The notes under the pieces are model-generated. The model ran no database searches. It saw only the letters and a program-made list of their open reading frames with translations, and was not told the origin of the DNA. A DNA stretch of 64,000 nucleotides from Schistosoma mansoni. Lineage: Eukaryota; Platyhelminthes; Trematoda; Strigeidida; Schistosomatidae. The stretch lies in contig NC_031498.1 in the NCBI RefSeq assembly GCF_000237925.1, positions 28,912,963 to 28,976,962 of the forward strand. Reading direction: 5' to 3'. A program made the translations under genes and the position numbers. Position 1 is the stretch's first letter; each line of letters starts with the position of its first letter. Positions 40,190 to 52,018 of this stretch are shown in pieces.

Positions 40190-43100
40190 CTTTAAGATTT
40201 ATACCCACTTAAATCCCACCGTATACAAGAGGTGACCAGAGCCCGACACTCATTAGCATGGTATGTTCCGCTGTTCGAGCAAGGCATTACATATCCAAGA
40301 GACAATTAGGCTTCTGGTTCTGTCCAACAATGGTAACATAGGTGCTGATAGCGAAGAATGTGTCGGTGTTATCAGTGCTGCTACTCGCCAGACGCCCGAC
40401 TGTTAAACGTGCAATGGGGATTTATCTCTTAAAACAGCAAAAGTGTGAAACACTTGATAATGATCATTAAATTGCTACAGCAGCGACTGATGACCCAGAT
40501 AAAACCGTCAACATCCTTGGTAGTCCCAGTGTGGATACTGTAACTGATGGGTATTGGATAGTTCGGGAACAAAGAAGAGAAGGAAAGATATCCCCAGACG
40601 GCGCCTGTTCAACCGAAAAGTCCATGGTGGACACACAGTCTGAGTTGCAGATTACCCCACCAAATTCCTAACGTAAGACAATATTTAACTATATCATAGA
40701 TGAAAAACGTTCGTCCACATCAAACATTGTCGTGAGTAATTCACTCAACTCACACGACTCCGTCTCAAGAAAAACCAATGGTGAGCTCCCAGTAGTTAAC
40801 AGGCAGAATATGACGTCACTATTGAAAGCCGTGAATGGAACTTTCAAAGGAGTTAAATCCGTTCCAATTCAATTGTTTGGGATCTGGAGGAGTCGAAAGA
40901 CAATGACCTTGCTAGAAGGCATGCAAACGATCTTGATTTAGTAGAAGCTCCCATCAGAAATGTATTGCCAGAAGGGGTTTCGGTGGTTCACAAAAGAAAG
41001 TAAAGGAGAAAGCACAATGTTATGTGTTAGGGATCACTTTTGTATACAATCAATCACAAAGGAGGAGTATGTTGGTGCTACATGTGAGGTAGCTTGCTGT
41101 ACAATTCAGTCTGAACGCGGTTTAGCGACAATTGAGGGAACATATCATCGTCCACGTTGTCTTGCTGACGACCTTACCTTTAGCCAAATCTATTCTTGGA
41201 GTAAGGACGAATGTTGTCTCATCATTGAAGACTTCAACGCACCGCATATCAGCTGGATAGAGCTTACGGCTTCAGATGGATGTATCGATAGCAACCTTCT
41301 ATCAACCATTATTCGGTGTACATTGCATCGCAAAACCGATACATATTGACTTAGAACATGATCCGTCATTGCTAGACCTTTGTGATGGTGTCATTGACAT
41401 TCAGCACCGTACCTCAATAGCGAGTAGTGATCACGTTGCACTTTACTTTAAGTTTCGAACACATGGTATACAATTTGTATCTGCTCCACCCCATCTCAAT
41501 AGCTGCCGAGCTAATATTCGGGCAACCAGAGACTGTGCTATCTCGACTGACTGGTCAGTCGATGCTGATGGATCGATAGAAGATGAATAAGATAAGCTTG
41601 AAGCTACATTTGATCCCGTAACATCGCCTTTTATCCTATGGTCAACACGTAGGCTATCAAATTACCCGCTATTAACTAACAAGGAAACCCGAAAGCTGTT
41701 TGTTATAATTGTATTTTGCTAATAAACGACCCAGCTATTCTTATTGCTTAGTATTCTTATACAATGACACTCGACAAGACCCACAAATCAGAACACGTTG
41801 AACAGGAATGAAATTGTATTCAAAATAATAATGATAGGTGAACAGCAATCACTAGTTTAAATAACGTTCATATATTTATAGTATATACATAAGAAGCTTA
41901 TAGATTTTTCTGCAATAATATGCCCGGGCTGATCGGTTTAAAATTAGCCAATCAGCGCGCAGCAACACCATCATGCATAAAACATGCTTTAATCCAATCT
42001 ATATCCCACTAACACTGTTGAAACACTTTTGGGTGTTATTCTTATGAAAAGGACAAGAATCATTTAAGTGTGAATATAGACAAATCCGGAATGTGTAAAA
42101 ACGCCATAGCTAGATGACGTACCATTTACGAAAGATAGTTGGCATTTGATAGTCGTACTTGCCGGAAACGATTGTTTTCGAGAGTAAAACAAAGGACAAA
42201 CCGTAGTGATGGTATCTCTCCATTACTGTTAAACGAAAATTTAGATGTACCAGATGAATCAGATTTGGCAAAAGCTAAGACTTTTTCGAACTATTTCGGC
42301 GAAGTTTACTGGCTTGGTATTGTTAGAAATACTTGCCATTGTAGGAGCAGTGAAATGTCACTGAACCCTAGCCAAATCATCCGGCAGTTGGGTCACTGAA
42401 TATGGAACAGATCATCGATTCCTGTCAAGGTCAAGGACAGTCAACGCGCATCAGTTAATCATATACCGTGGACTGACCATGCGGCAGTGGTTCTACTTTC
42501 GCTTGTATCTAATTTAATTAATATATTTTTGTAATAACGTCCTTTGTGTTGTACAGTCTTCAGAGCATCCATGATCCCTTGATACGTCGATGAGGCAATC
42601 CACGTAAGGTGCTGGTTGCGAGGTGTGACTTCGAAGTTAGCTCGTTCCTTACACCGTCCCCGTCTTACTCGAGTAGGCCTCGATATAGATCGTTAACGTT
42701 GATGTCCTACATCATAATCACACCGTTTGGATACGGGAAATTGCTTTTCAATCGATCACTAACCTTAAACCTAGTAAGATGTCGTTCCCTGATTGGTTGT
42801 ATCCACGAACTGTCATCCCTCTCAGACATTATTTCAAAACCGCTCACGATCCCCTTCAACACCTACCTTTCCCACACTCAACACTCTAGAAATTGGATAG
42901 ATTCTACGGTCGGTCCGATGTTTAAAGATGGTCAGAGACAAATCTTGTCTAACTACCGACCTGTCAGTCTGATCAGCATAGTCGTTTGGTCACTTGAAAA
43001 AATAATTCGGGTTAAGTTACTAAGTTACATGGAATCATACAATCTGTTGACCTCCAAGCAACACGGGTTTCGAAATAAGCATTCATTCTTATACAGAAGG

Positions 43101-44075
43101 TACCGCTCTTAGGAATAATATATGCCGTATATGAATGAACAGGAAACTTCTTATGTGATCACAGACGGAGAGTGGGGGTTGATGGAATGCCATCCGAATG
43201 GAAGATGGTCAAAAGTGGCGTAATTGAAGGCACCATCTTAGGTTTCCTACTCTTACTTCTCTACGTCAATGAATTACCGCTGTTCCCTAAGTCATCGGTA
43301 TTATTGTGTGCAGATGATGTCACAATTTGGAGAACAGTCAGAAGTGGGGCTGATCGTTTCGATCCTCAAGCTGACCTAGACAAATTGGTTCGATGGTCTC
43401 AATTCTGGGGCTTAAACTTAATTCTAGAAAGAGTGTGCTCATGAACATCTGATATGAAAACATTAATCAGTATACTATCAACGGTACACCTAATCCATCC
43501 ACACAGGAACACAAAGACCTAGGGGTAGTAGTGAGTCACTATTTGAAAACAACTACGCACTACAATGCACTAGCTGTAAAGCGTTTTTGTGAGTTACGGT
43601 CACCTCGCCGAGCATTCAAATTCATCTAAGACCACACATACAGTACTGTACCCAAGTAGCTAGCCCATGTGTGGTTAAGGGTACTAACTCACCTAAGCGT
43701 GTTCAGTGTGTGGGAACAAAATTAGTGAAAGGTCTTTCTAAATTCCCCTTTGATTAGCACTTAAAACGCTTAAACCTATTCCGGTTGTCGTATCGTAGGA
43801 CGCAAGGTAACCTTATATTGACATTTGGTTTTTTTAACTGAGATTTAAGCTTTAATATCTTATCCTGTTGTTCTATCTAGCACTAATAATCTTCGAGGTC
43901 ACATCAAGAAAGTTCAAAAACCGCGATCTCATGAACTTAAAGTGGGGTTCCGTTTTTCTCATAGTGACCGATGACTACAACCCCTTACCCGATCAACTGG
44001 TATCAGCCACATCAGTGAACATTTTCAGGGAGAAGCCGAACCATCACTGGAAAGCAAACTGTAAGGATTAACGTA
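40190..44075 (+). pseudogene. Decayed CR1-clade LINE, split by a solo LTR
   Basis: Endonuclease pieces at 40960-41590 (GTYHRPR, IIEDFNAPHISWIEL, SSDHVALYF), a linker at 42139-42399 (SDGISPLLLN...AKTFSNYFGEVY), an RT at 42870-43440 (NYRPVSLISIVVWSLEKII, SKQHGFRNKHS, GVIEGTILGFLLLLLYVNEL, LLCADDVTIWR) and a C-terminal tail at 43870-44071 (PDQLVSATSVNIF). At least five frame breaks. It lies directly downstream of the intact CR1 element but is of a different lineage. Confidence 0.75.
41701..42014. mobile_element. Solo LTR, fossil
   Basis: A 314-bp block starting TGTTATAATT and ending CCCACTAACA (inverted TGTTA/TAACA ends), flanked by the 5-bp duplication CTGTT at 41696-41700 and 42015-42019. It sits inside the decayed CR1 LINE. 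The duplication length fits a Ty3/Gypsy or BEL-type element; the family is not identified. The internal region is gone, as expected after LTR-LTR recombination. Confidence 0.72.
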
Positions 44076-45129
44076 GATACACCATCCTACTATCTTTCTT
44101 ACCTAAGACTGAAGACTGATACCGATAATTTGCCCACTCAAATTAAAATAAGAATCCTATGTTTTCATCTGCGACGAACTAAAATAAGAGAATGTATGCT
44201 CTGAAAGTGTTTTTAATGACTAATCCTTTGGAGTTTTCAAAGTCTCTACTTTTTGTGTACTAATTTCCATAGATCATATTTGCGGAAGGGTCAAATTTAA
44301 GGTCAATTATGAGGCAGCGGTAATACGATGTACAATGAGGAATCGCTTGAATCCAAATTTACAGATAAAATATTTGGTGTTATATTCGTCTCACTTAGCT
44401 TCGTCATAGTAAGGTTCTTGTTTGTATTTTAACAAACGTACAATAGATTGGTCTTTGGGTTTACGTGATAGTATTATCAGATTTAGAAATACTTTTCAGC
44501 AATTACGACTGTAATGGTAACGTTTGTGGCAGTGAAAAGAATCTCAAACCACTTTTGTTTATGAAATTCAACGTTTCAAAGTATAAGTAAGGGACAGAAT
44601 ATAGTTTATTTATAGATACTTGCTTCACACTAATTTTGAAGACAAGGTATTATCTGTACCTGTTTGTGTTCAAAGATGTCCGGACCACTACATAAACTCT
44701 TCTAAACGGCTCGCAAACTTTATAAACTCAACTGGTGTATTGTTGTGTGATCCAAGGATCCCTCCTCTGCTTTATGAGTAAGTTGAACAACATTTATTTA
44801 ACATTTTTTCTACGAAATTTTCGATGTAAGACCTAGTCGTTGCTCTTACTTCATCAGTTAGAAACGTTTTTTTCAAAAACATATTATCTATACGATGTAT
44901 ATGCAGGGTTATACGTATTCAACATGTTGGTTGAAAATTCTGTTTACTAAGTCTTCAAAAATTTCAATAAAGTCACCAATTTTTATTTGTTTCAGTCAAA
45001 TAATTGTATATAATATCTACATAACATCTACAAACTTGTCTTTATGAAAGTACTTTCAATCTATTATAAAGTTAATTGTTGCGAAATTCAAGAGGAACTG
45101 TCACAGTAATTGAAATATTTTATCGTTTG
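44076..45129. other. Intergenic, nothing recognised
   Basis: AT-rich, with no supportable feature between the decayed CR1 LINE and the SR2 5' fragment. The same holds for 45263-46179 and 46511-47324. Confidence 0.45.
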
Positions 45130-45262
45130 TACTCCACCTGGAGTCCTTCTGTGGTAACTGCCGGTCCCAGGCCTTAGTAAAAAGAGAGGGTTAGGTATGG
45201 GTTGGTGGCTCACTCTGTAAAATAAAGTCATGAAAGAAGCTATCCAGGAAAATTAAAAGAAC
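45130..45262 (+). mobile_element. SR2-like LINE 5' fragment
   Basis: ACTCCACCTGGAGTCCTTCT, GTAACTGCCGGTCCCAGGCC and TAAAAAGAGAGGGTTAGG match the 5' start of the SR2-like element at 9398-9520. Only about 130 bp is kept. Confidence 0.68.
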
Positions 45263-46179
45263 ACCAACGTCTTTAGTTTGGAGTGTTATAATGCGATTAC
45301 AAAAGATTGGAACATTAAATGTATCGTTCAATGAAAGAGCGCATTATAAGACTAAAGGTGATCAAAGACGCTTATAAACGAGGATTAACGGCTACTAGCC
45401 ATTGTTAAAAGTCGGTTTTCAATCCGAGATTTTAAACCATCTCATAATTATCATGATATAGGTAGTGTTTACTTAGTATGTTTACTTAGTAGTGAGATTT
45501 GTGCATTGTGGTGACAGCAAAAAAGCTAGGTTTTTGTCTACCTTTTGTCCTCTACTCTTTTTAAAAACTGATTATTTTTATAGATTTATATATTTATAAC
45601 AACCATTTTCATCTCAACTTGTTGCAAAAACTCACTAAGCATCACTTAGCTTATTTCGGTTATGAGCGATACTCTAGGCTTGCTTATTCGGAGGATATTT
45701 TTTCGGTTGACCATTATAACGTAGGTATGAAATAATACAGGACAGTCATATGAACAGAACAATTTATAGAATCCGTTTTACTATGTATAATATTTTCAGA
45801 CCAAAATATTTAATGGTATATATGTTTGTTGTAAAAACTGTACTGTACTATTTCATGAGAGTTTTGTGTTTTCTCTCTATATAAATATATGCGAGACATT
45901 TAATGCTGTGTTTAGAACAACTTCATAGGTTTTAAATATGTGATACAACTTACAACTAGAACTCCTTATTTCATTAGTCTTTACTCAGTATTCGAATCTT
46001 TCAATAATTTTTGTCATTCAAAAGTAAGTTGATGTGCTAGGTTTTTTTAGTTAGTTGAAACATCCCTACAATACTAGCATAGTGCAGAGTCTTCTGAACA
46101 CATTTAGTAACTGTCCAAGCATATTTGAGGTTTATTTCTCTTTCTCATAGTATAAAATTCTACTTCAGAACCAGTTTTA

Positions 46180-46510
46180 TTATCATTTAGAGTGAGGTAG
46201 TTAAGATTAGGGATGGCTAAAAAAGGATAACTGGTTGATAAGGTTTAGAATTTTCATCTACTGAAATGGTTGGGACATATATTTCATATATCCAACCACC
46301 ACTCATCTTTACGGCGTAGAGGTAAGTTAGAAGTAATTTAAAGACCCTCAAACCCATAATATAACATTAGTCCATTAGTTTATCGACTATTAACCTGAGC
46401 TATATAGCTAAATGCTGGTTACCTGATTAAGATCCACATGATAATCATAATCAGACGCTGAAGATGTTGGGTGACATGGCCTAAAAATGGCGACAATGTT
46501 TCACGTGAAC
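46180..46510 (+). pseudogene. Perere-3-like LINE RT C-terminal relic
   Basis: TTGATAAGGTTTAGAATTTTC, CATCTACTGAAATGGTTGGG and CAACCACCACTCATCTTTAC align with the region coding for VMNLHRLRWLGHV...RLPRRA of the 62-kb copy. Many changes. Confidence 0.52.
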
Positions 46511-47324
46511 CCACCCTATATGTCTTTCTTAGATTATAGAGTTCAGTTACTAAGATGGATTATGCTGTAAAGTTCTATGATGATTAGGAATATTTGAATT
46601 ATTGTACAAACTAGGAATCCCAGAAATAATGCGATTTAACCAAGAATAACTAGGTGAGCACGGACGAGCGTATTGCATTTGGAATTCGAAGTCAGGCAGT
46701 CATCAAGTACAATTATTAGTTCATACAAACACTACAGTTCTTCTTGCACTTTCGTCATATGATAATTGAATTTATGCAAGTTGACCACTTAGTTGTGTGA
46801 TAAAACATCATCACGGGCTATGTGAACTAAAAGTGAATACCCAATTTGGTGTGAAGTGCCTACTTAAGAAAACTTATTCAAACGACTTTAATAATGTGGA
46901 ATGAATGGACTTTTAATTCTTTTAGAAATTAATCTTATCATTTGATATCTCCAAATCATTGAATGGAATTTCACAGTACTCAATCACAGTCTAACTGGAT
47001 TAATATTCAACTAAGTACTATGTAAGGAAGATATTGGTTTTTTTTACAGAGGAAATAGGTAGTAAAAATTAATCACTCATAGGTAACTATTATCACAATC
47101 CTTAAACAGGTTTTATACTTCTGCATTTATCTTGTATGAAAATACTAAGAGGTATCGTTTTTGATTTTTAAGATGATTAAGTGAACTGTAGACGCTTGTA
47201 TATAAGGCGTCAACAGAACTTATGTTCTTACATGTAACTGGTCTACATGCTGACCATTTATTAGAGCTATAATATGAAACTGGCTACACATTTACATCCA
47301 GGTTATTATCTTTGACAGTTGAAA

Positions 47325-47475
47325 GCGTGAGTCAATTCAAGCTAGACCACCAGGGAAAACCTGGAAGCACTGGACGGCCGTTACGTCCTGTTGTGAGACT
47401 CCTCAGCAGTGCTCATCCACGACCTCGCCTCGCGGGATTTGAACCCAGGACCTACCAGTCTCTTGATGGAGTTAA
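47325..47475 (-). mobile_element. Family B hammerhead retroposon B1 (3' half)
   Basis: Minus strand: B box (GGGTTCAAATCCC, near 47455), the CGAGGTCGTGGATGAGCACTG link, the hammerhead, then the terminal arm CCAGGTTTTCCCTGGTGGTC and GCTTGAATTGACTC. The 5' arm and the A-box half are absent. Confidence 0.72.
47367..47412 (-). ncRNA. Hammerhead ribozyme B1, GAAA motif broken
   Basis: On the minus strand: GCACTG / CTGAGGA / GTCTcacaacaGGAC / GTAAC / GGCC / GTC / CAGTGC. Stem I is a perfect six pairs. The invariant GAAA reads GTAA, so it is probably inactive. Confidence 0.68.
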
Positions 47476-48289
47476 CTATACAAATCAATGGTTTATGTTA
47501 ATTCAGGTCTTCATTAAGTTTAAAAAAATGAATATTTGATCGATTTCAATTTTTGTGATTGTCACGTCGTACAAAGTGTTTCCTGTGAATATTGAAAATT
47601 GTGAAATTCACATGGACTTATTTACTTTTAAGACCTAATCGTTTTAAAGATATAGTTCAATAGTCCAATCAATTAAGTCTCATTCCTCAACTCTTAGTTT
47701 ATAAAACATACATACGTAAACTTATGGTATCAGTAATTCTGAAAAAAGGTGTCTATAGCTTATCATCCACTTTATATATTGGTACTCGTTTTGATCATAG
47801 GCATGCACCTATTTACAGATAAACATACTAGCAACTTTGAAACTTATTTAAGAAGAAGTAGGATTATTTATTCATTAAAAAGTAATCTCCCTATTTGGAA
47901 CGCTGTTGATATGACTAGTAAAAGTGGGGTTGCTTTACGGTCATTCATTTTCCTACTTACATAATCTTTTGTTATTTACTGAATAGTTAGTAATTACAGT
48001 ATATCCTGGATAATAACTATCAGGTGAATAAAAAGCATGGACTTTATCCTGTTTGCAGAACCAATCAGCTGAATAATTCAAGACCCCATTTATAATATTC
48101 GTACTGAGACTCGAACCTTGAACAAACTATGTAGAATTCTAAAACATCATATATATATATGTCAAGTATTGGTATTTTGTTTCTATTGAATTATGAACAC
48201 GATTTGTATAATGAGTGTAGTGCCTCAACTAGGTGTAGAAGTTTGTCTTTGAAATTGTGGATTTCTCTAAAATGAAACTAGTCTTCAGT

Positions 48290-48700
48290 GATAAGGATAG
48301 TAGGTTGATGAACTTGTGTTAATCCTGACAGATTACCTTCCAGTGAAGGTTCAGCTTCTCCTTGAAAATGTTCACTGATGGGACTGATATCACTTGTTCG
48401 GGTTATGCGTTCCAGTCATTGACCACTCGATGAGAAAAACGAAACCCCACCTTCAGTTTATTAGATCGCGGTTTGTGAACCTTCTTGCTATGACCCCGGA
48501 GATTACCAGTGCTGTAGGGAGAAAAAAGATAAGATATATTAACGCCTAAATCATAATTAAAGATACGAAATGCCAGTATAAGGTCACCTCGTGTCCTACG
48601 ATAAGACAAGGGGAAAACGTTTAGACGTTTCAAAAGTTCTATTTTATAGCCTTTCATTAGTTGTAAACACCTTAAAATAACTATGAATAACATAAATATA
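48290..48700 (-). pseudogene. CR1-clade LINE C-terminal fragment
   Basis: The minus-strand frame 48693-48403 reads GYKIELLKRLNVFPLSYRRT and RGDLILAFRIFN, ending HRVVNDWNA, the typical end of a schistosome CR1 ORF2. The 3' untranslated end follows to about 48290 (a GTTAATCCTGACAG-like motif on plus). Confidence 0.8.
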
Positions 48701-48912
48701 CACTAAGATTACACATACTTTAGTGAATGAAGTTTATATGAATACTTTCTTAAAGGAAGCAAAAATCATAAGAAGAAGAAGGAGGAAAGAATACTAAGTA
48801 TATGATTAACCATAGTATTTATATGTTGAGAATAGTAACAACACAGAATAGAAAAGATGATGATGTAAAAGTTACTGATTATCAAATTTAATAAAAAATG
48901 ATTAAGGAATTT

Positions 48913-49306
48913 TATATAGATGAGATCATGAGTTATTTGAAGCTAGACCACCATGGAAAATTTGTAAGCACTGGAAGACCGTTTCGTCCTATTGTGGGAC
49001 TCCTCAGCAGTGCGCATCCATGATCCCACCTCAAGAGATTCGAACCCAAGACTTCTCAGTTTCCCACGCGAGCGCTTGACCACTAGACCACTGAGCCGGC
49101 ATCCAATAGTGTTAATGTCTAACTTCAACCGATTCACGAAGTTGGGCAACCATTCATCATTGTCTTCAGTGAGTTGATATCTTCTAACAGACCTGGTTGA
49201 ACTCCACTGGTTACTGCTTCTCACTAGAACTCAGCCATCCAATGCTTCCAGGTTTTCCATGGTGGTCTAGCTTCAATTGACTCATGATCTCAACTATATA
49301 AAATTA
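48913..49306 (-). mobile_element. Family B hammerhead retroposon B2, full length with terminal inverted repeats
   Basis: Read on the minus strand: terminal arm (49306-49236, TATATAGTTGAGATCATGAG ...), a unique middle (AGTGGAGTTCAACCAGG; CTCACTGAAGACAATG), a tRNA-like head (GGCTCAGTGGTCTAGTGGTC; B box GGGTTCGAATCTC), a hammerhead (49013-48968), then the inverse of the terminal arm (48967-48913). The arms share about 60 bp, starting tatatag(t/a)tgagatcatgagt. This is one of two complete copies here. Confidence 0.8.
48968..49013 (-). ncRNA. Hammerhead ribozyme B2, near-intact
   Basis: On the minus strand: GCACTG / CTGAGGA / GTCCcacaataGGAC / GAAAC / GGTC / TTC / CAGTGC. The core and stems I and II are perfect. 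The cleavage triplet is TTC instead of GTC, still NUH, which costs one stem III pair. Confidence 0.74.
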
Positions 49307-50199
49307 CTAAGATCTCCACAAAATCCCCTTTCTGATTAAGGAATTGTTATGAAAATAGCAAATAATCATGTGATTACTCTACACAAATAGAACATAAAAC
49401 AAAATAATATATGAGGAACAATAACATTATGTATGAAATAAAGGGTCAAAAGACAAAATAGTTAGAATGGATTGTCCAACTGCGACCGTAGTCACTATGG
49501 TGGAGAAAAGCTTCTTAGGTTATCTTTATATAAACATGGGTCATTTCGAAAACAAATGGAATATCAGTTGTTCGTCATTTAACTTCAATGAACAACTAAG
49601 TTCAACTTTATGTCAACTACCCGCTAGGTGTCAGGCGGTGACGCTTGTATAATACTACAATCTTCCAGATATAGGCTCACAAGAATGTGTTCGGAAGACC
49701 TGGTGGAAGCTACTCTCTTTGTCTTTATTATATAATTTTTCTATTCTGTAAACCTTATTGTTGTGGAATGACTTACATTTATTATTAAAAGTAGTATAAA
49801 TAGCAAGTATTCATTAGTAGAATTGTAAGTTATAATTAATTATATTCATCAAACACTAGAAACCATCTATTTTTTTACCCCGACAGATTACTGACATTCA
49901 TTATTTTATATAAATATTACAATGATAACTGTAAAGTGAGTCCACTGTCACCAAGTTCCAATGCAATCCTCACCATCATAGTCAGAAGTTACAGAACAGG
50001 TCATACGCTTTAATAGTCAAATCATTTAGATATTAGTTACTAAATGGGAAGTTCAAAATCCATCTCATACATTTCTGCTTATATGACTAGTTAGTATCAT
50101 TAATCCTCATATCGGAAATGTGACCTAATACTATGTAAAGTATCTTCACTAAATGACCATATCCTCACTAGTGACTGGCTTCAAGATATATTTCCTGAA

Positions 50200-50475
50200 G
50201 TTTTAGTGATAAGCAGTGACTAGTGGCGTTCAACTGGGTCTGTTGTGAGTTAATAACTCACTGAAGACAATGGTGGGTGTGTCGCTCAATTTCGTGGATT
50301 GGTTGAAGTCAGACATTAACACTGTTAGATGCCGGCTCAGTGATCTAGACGTTAAGCATTCGCAAGCAAGACCGATAAGTCACGGGTTCGAATCCTTCGG
50401 GGGCGGGATCGTGGAATCACACTGCTGAGGTGTCCCGTACTAAGATGAGACGGCCATCAAGTGCTGCCAGGTTTG
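50200..50475 (+). mobile_element. Family B hammerhead retroposon B3, worn
   Basis: Middle region (GGCGTTCAACTGGGTCTG; CTCACTGAAGACAATGG), tRNA-like head (GCCGGCTCAGTGATCTAGAC; B box GGGTTCGAATCC) and a decayed hammerhead at 50421-50466 (CTGAGGT, then GAGAC for GAAAC). Terminal arms are mostly lost. Confidence 0.7.
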
Positions 50476-50581
50476 ACATAATAATGTCAAATAACAAAAT
50501 ACACAGTTATATTTGATTTAATTTCTATGTCAAAGCATTCAATCTTAATAATCTATTTAATGATGAATTATTTTAATTTAG

Positions 50582-50772
50582 ATCACAACCGCATATATTC
50601 AATGTATCATTATGTCCAACATTACCATTATATCCTACTATACCAATTGGTGGTGTTTGTATACCAATTAATTTTATAAATCATAGCAATTTTGCTAATT
50701 TACAATATAATGCTGATTCAGAATTCAGTTTATCATTATATCAAATAATAATATGTGGTTTAATGGGATCAG
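50582..50772 (+). CDS. Exon of an unidentified membrane protein
   Basis: After the acceptor ttttaatttag one frame is open for 63 codons up to the donor ATCAG|gtaaat. The peptide runs SQPHIFNVSLCPTLPLYPT, then a hydrophobic stretch, and ends SLSLYQIIICGLMGS. The last residues look like the start of a membrane helix. It joins in phase to the exon at 59659. A loose likeness to PAP2/lipid phosphate phosphatases (a VGF...FG.tIS pattern) is seen only after joining, so function is a guess. Upstream exons were not found. An AAAT-tailed SINE lies about 40 bp inside the following intron. Confidence 0.5.
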
Positions 50773-50805
50773 GTAAATTTATTGTTTTTGTTTTTTTGAT
50801 TTTTG

Positions 50806-51245
50806 ATATAAATAAATGGGCCCCGGTGCCCAAACCGAAGTAGATGGTTTTCTTATGGGGGCACACCCAGAGCCTTTGACCTAAGGTCTGATCCACAAGG
50901 CAGTGGAGCATCGTAAGGAGATGCAGTCCCATGGTAGCCGGTGACCAACAGCAGGTTCATACGCCATTTGTTCCTTCAGGATACTGGAGCCCATGTACAC
51001 CATTGGTTTGGAATCAGGATTTTCCAACTCCCCTAGGTGGACTCGCCGTGTCCACCAACCCGGTTAAAGCACCGGACATTCACCTTTCGTCTTCTCAATT
51101 TCGTAAACAACACCGGTGCCACGAGGAGGCAGTTAGTAGGACTTCTCTGGCAGAGGCTATATACGCGTGGCCACATGAGAGAATTTCGAGAAGGAGAGTG
51201 GACTCTCCCCACTCACGGCCGTACCAGGGCATTTGGGGGCTATAA
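50806..51245 (-). mobile_element. AAAT-tailed SINE-like element, copy 4 (inverted)
   Basis: Reverse-orientation copy. Its 5' end (GCCCCCAAATGCCC) is at the right. The 3' part between GGGCACC and the AAAT tail is deleted. Possible target duplication TATAAATAAAT on both sides. It lies about 35 bp downstream of the donor of the exon at 50582-50772. Confidence 0.8.
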
Positions 51246-51884
51246 ATAAATGAATTTATTGTGATTGGAAGTGATCGACAGGTTGATTCAGGTTTCTAGC
51301 TAGTTACCACTCACCAACAGAACCTGCCTATAATCTTAAAAAAACTGATAACTGTTGAGAAATTCAAAACTAAATCAACAAGCTTCTTATTCTGGTACTT
51401 TTTTTTCCACTGAGTTATTCAAGTTGTGATCAATTAGCTGTAGATATAAGATAGTTACAACTTGATAGCTAAAGGTTGTTTAGCAACAAGAGATAGAAAA
51501 AACATCTCAGAGAAATATGAGTAGTCACTATGGAGTTGCAGAGATTGTTTAATCTTATTGAAGTCATAAACCAATTCAATTCAGACAACAATTAATAACC
51601 ACAACTTAGAATAGAAAACAAGACTTTATGTTTTGTGCGCGAAACCTTAACCTATAGATTACTTAACCGAATTCTAAAAGTATATGAGTCTTAATTCAAA
51701 CAATCTATAATATTGTATGACTATCTCCCATTTTTTCCCGGTGAATACCTTCAACACACCCAACACGTTTGAAACTTTCTGGTCATAACTTCTCTTTGAA
51801 AATCTGGAACTTTCTTCTCGAATCTAATCATTACTGAGTACATAATAATTGTCAATATAATGTTCTATAGATTGTCTAGTATAA

Positions 51885-52018
51885 GATGGTGGTTGGAGGT
51901 GGTCAACAGGAAACCCTGGATCCGGGTTTCGTGCTACTTGACACTCGTCAGTAAGGTGTACCTGTAATCTTGTAGGAACTGGTGCTCCCAGACGGATTCG
52001 ATCCCATATCAACCGGTT
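51885..52018 (-). mobile_element. Family C hammerhead retroposon C1
   Basis: Minus strand: a B-box-like GGGATCGAATCCG, a CTCCCAG...ACAAGATTACAGG link, the hammerhead (51957-51913), then GTTTCCTGTTGACCACC and CAACCACCATCTTA. It lies head to head with C2; the junction is near 52018. Confidence 0.74.
51913..51957 (-). ncRNA. Hammerhead ribozyme C1
   Basis: On the minus strand: ACCTTA / CTGACGA / GTGTcaagtaGCAC / GAAAC / CCGG / ATC / CAGGGT. Core and stem II are good (one wobble). Stem I lacks the pair next to the core. The triplet ATC (NUH) removes one stem III pair. The sequence is distinct from families A and B. Confidence 0.68.

Noticed and set aside
47749-47964. Frame with a hydrophobic start (AYHPLYILVLVLIIGMHLF)
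   Set aside because: No splice context or homology that I can see, and no phase link to the 50582 exon.
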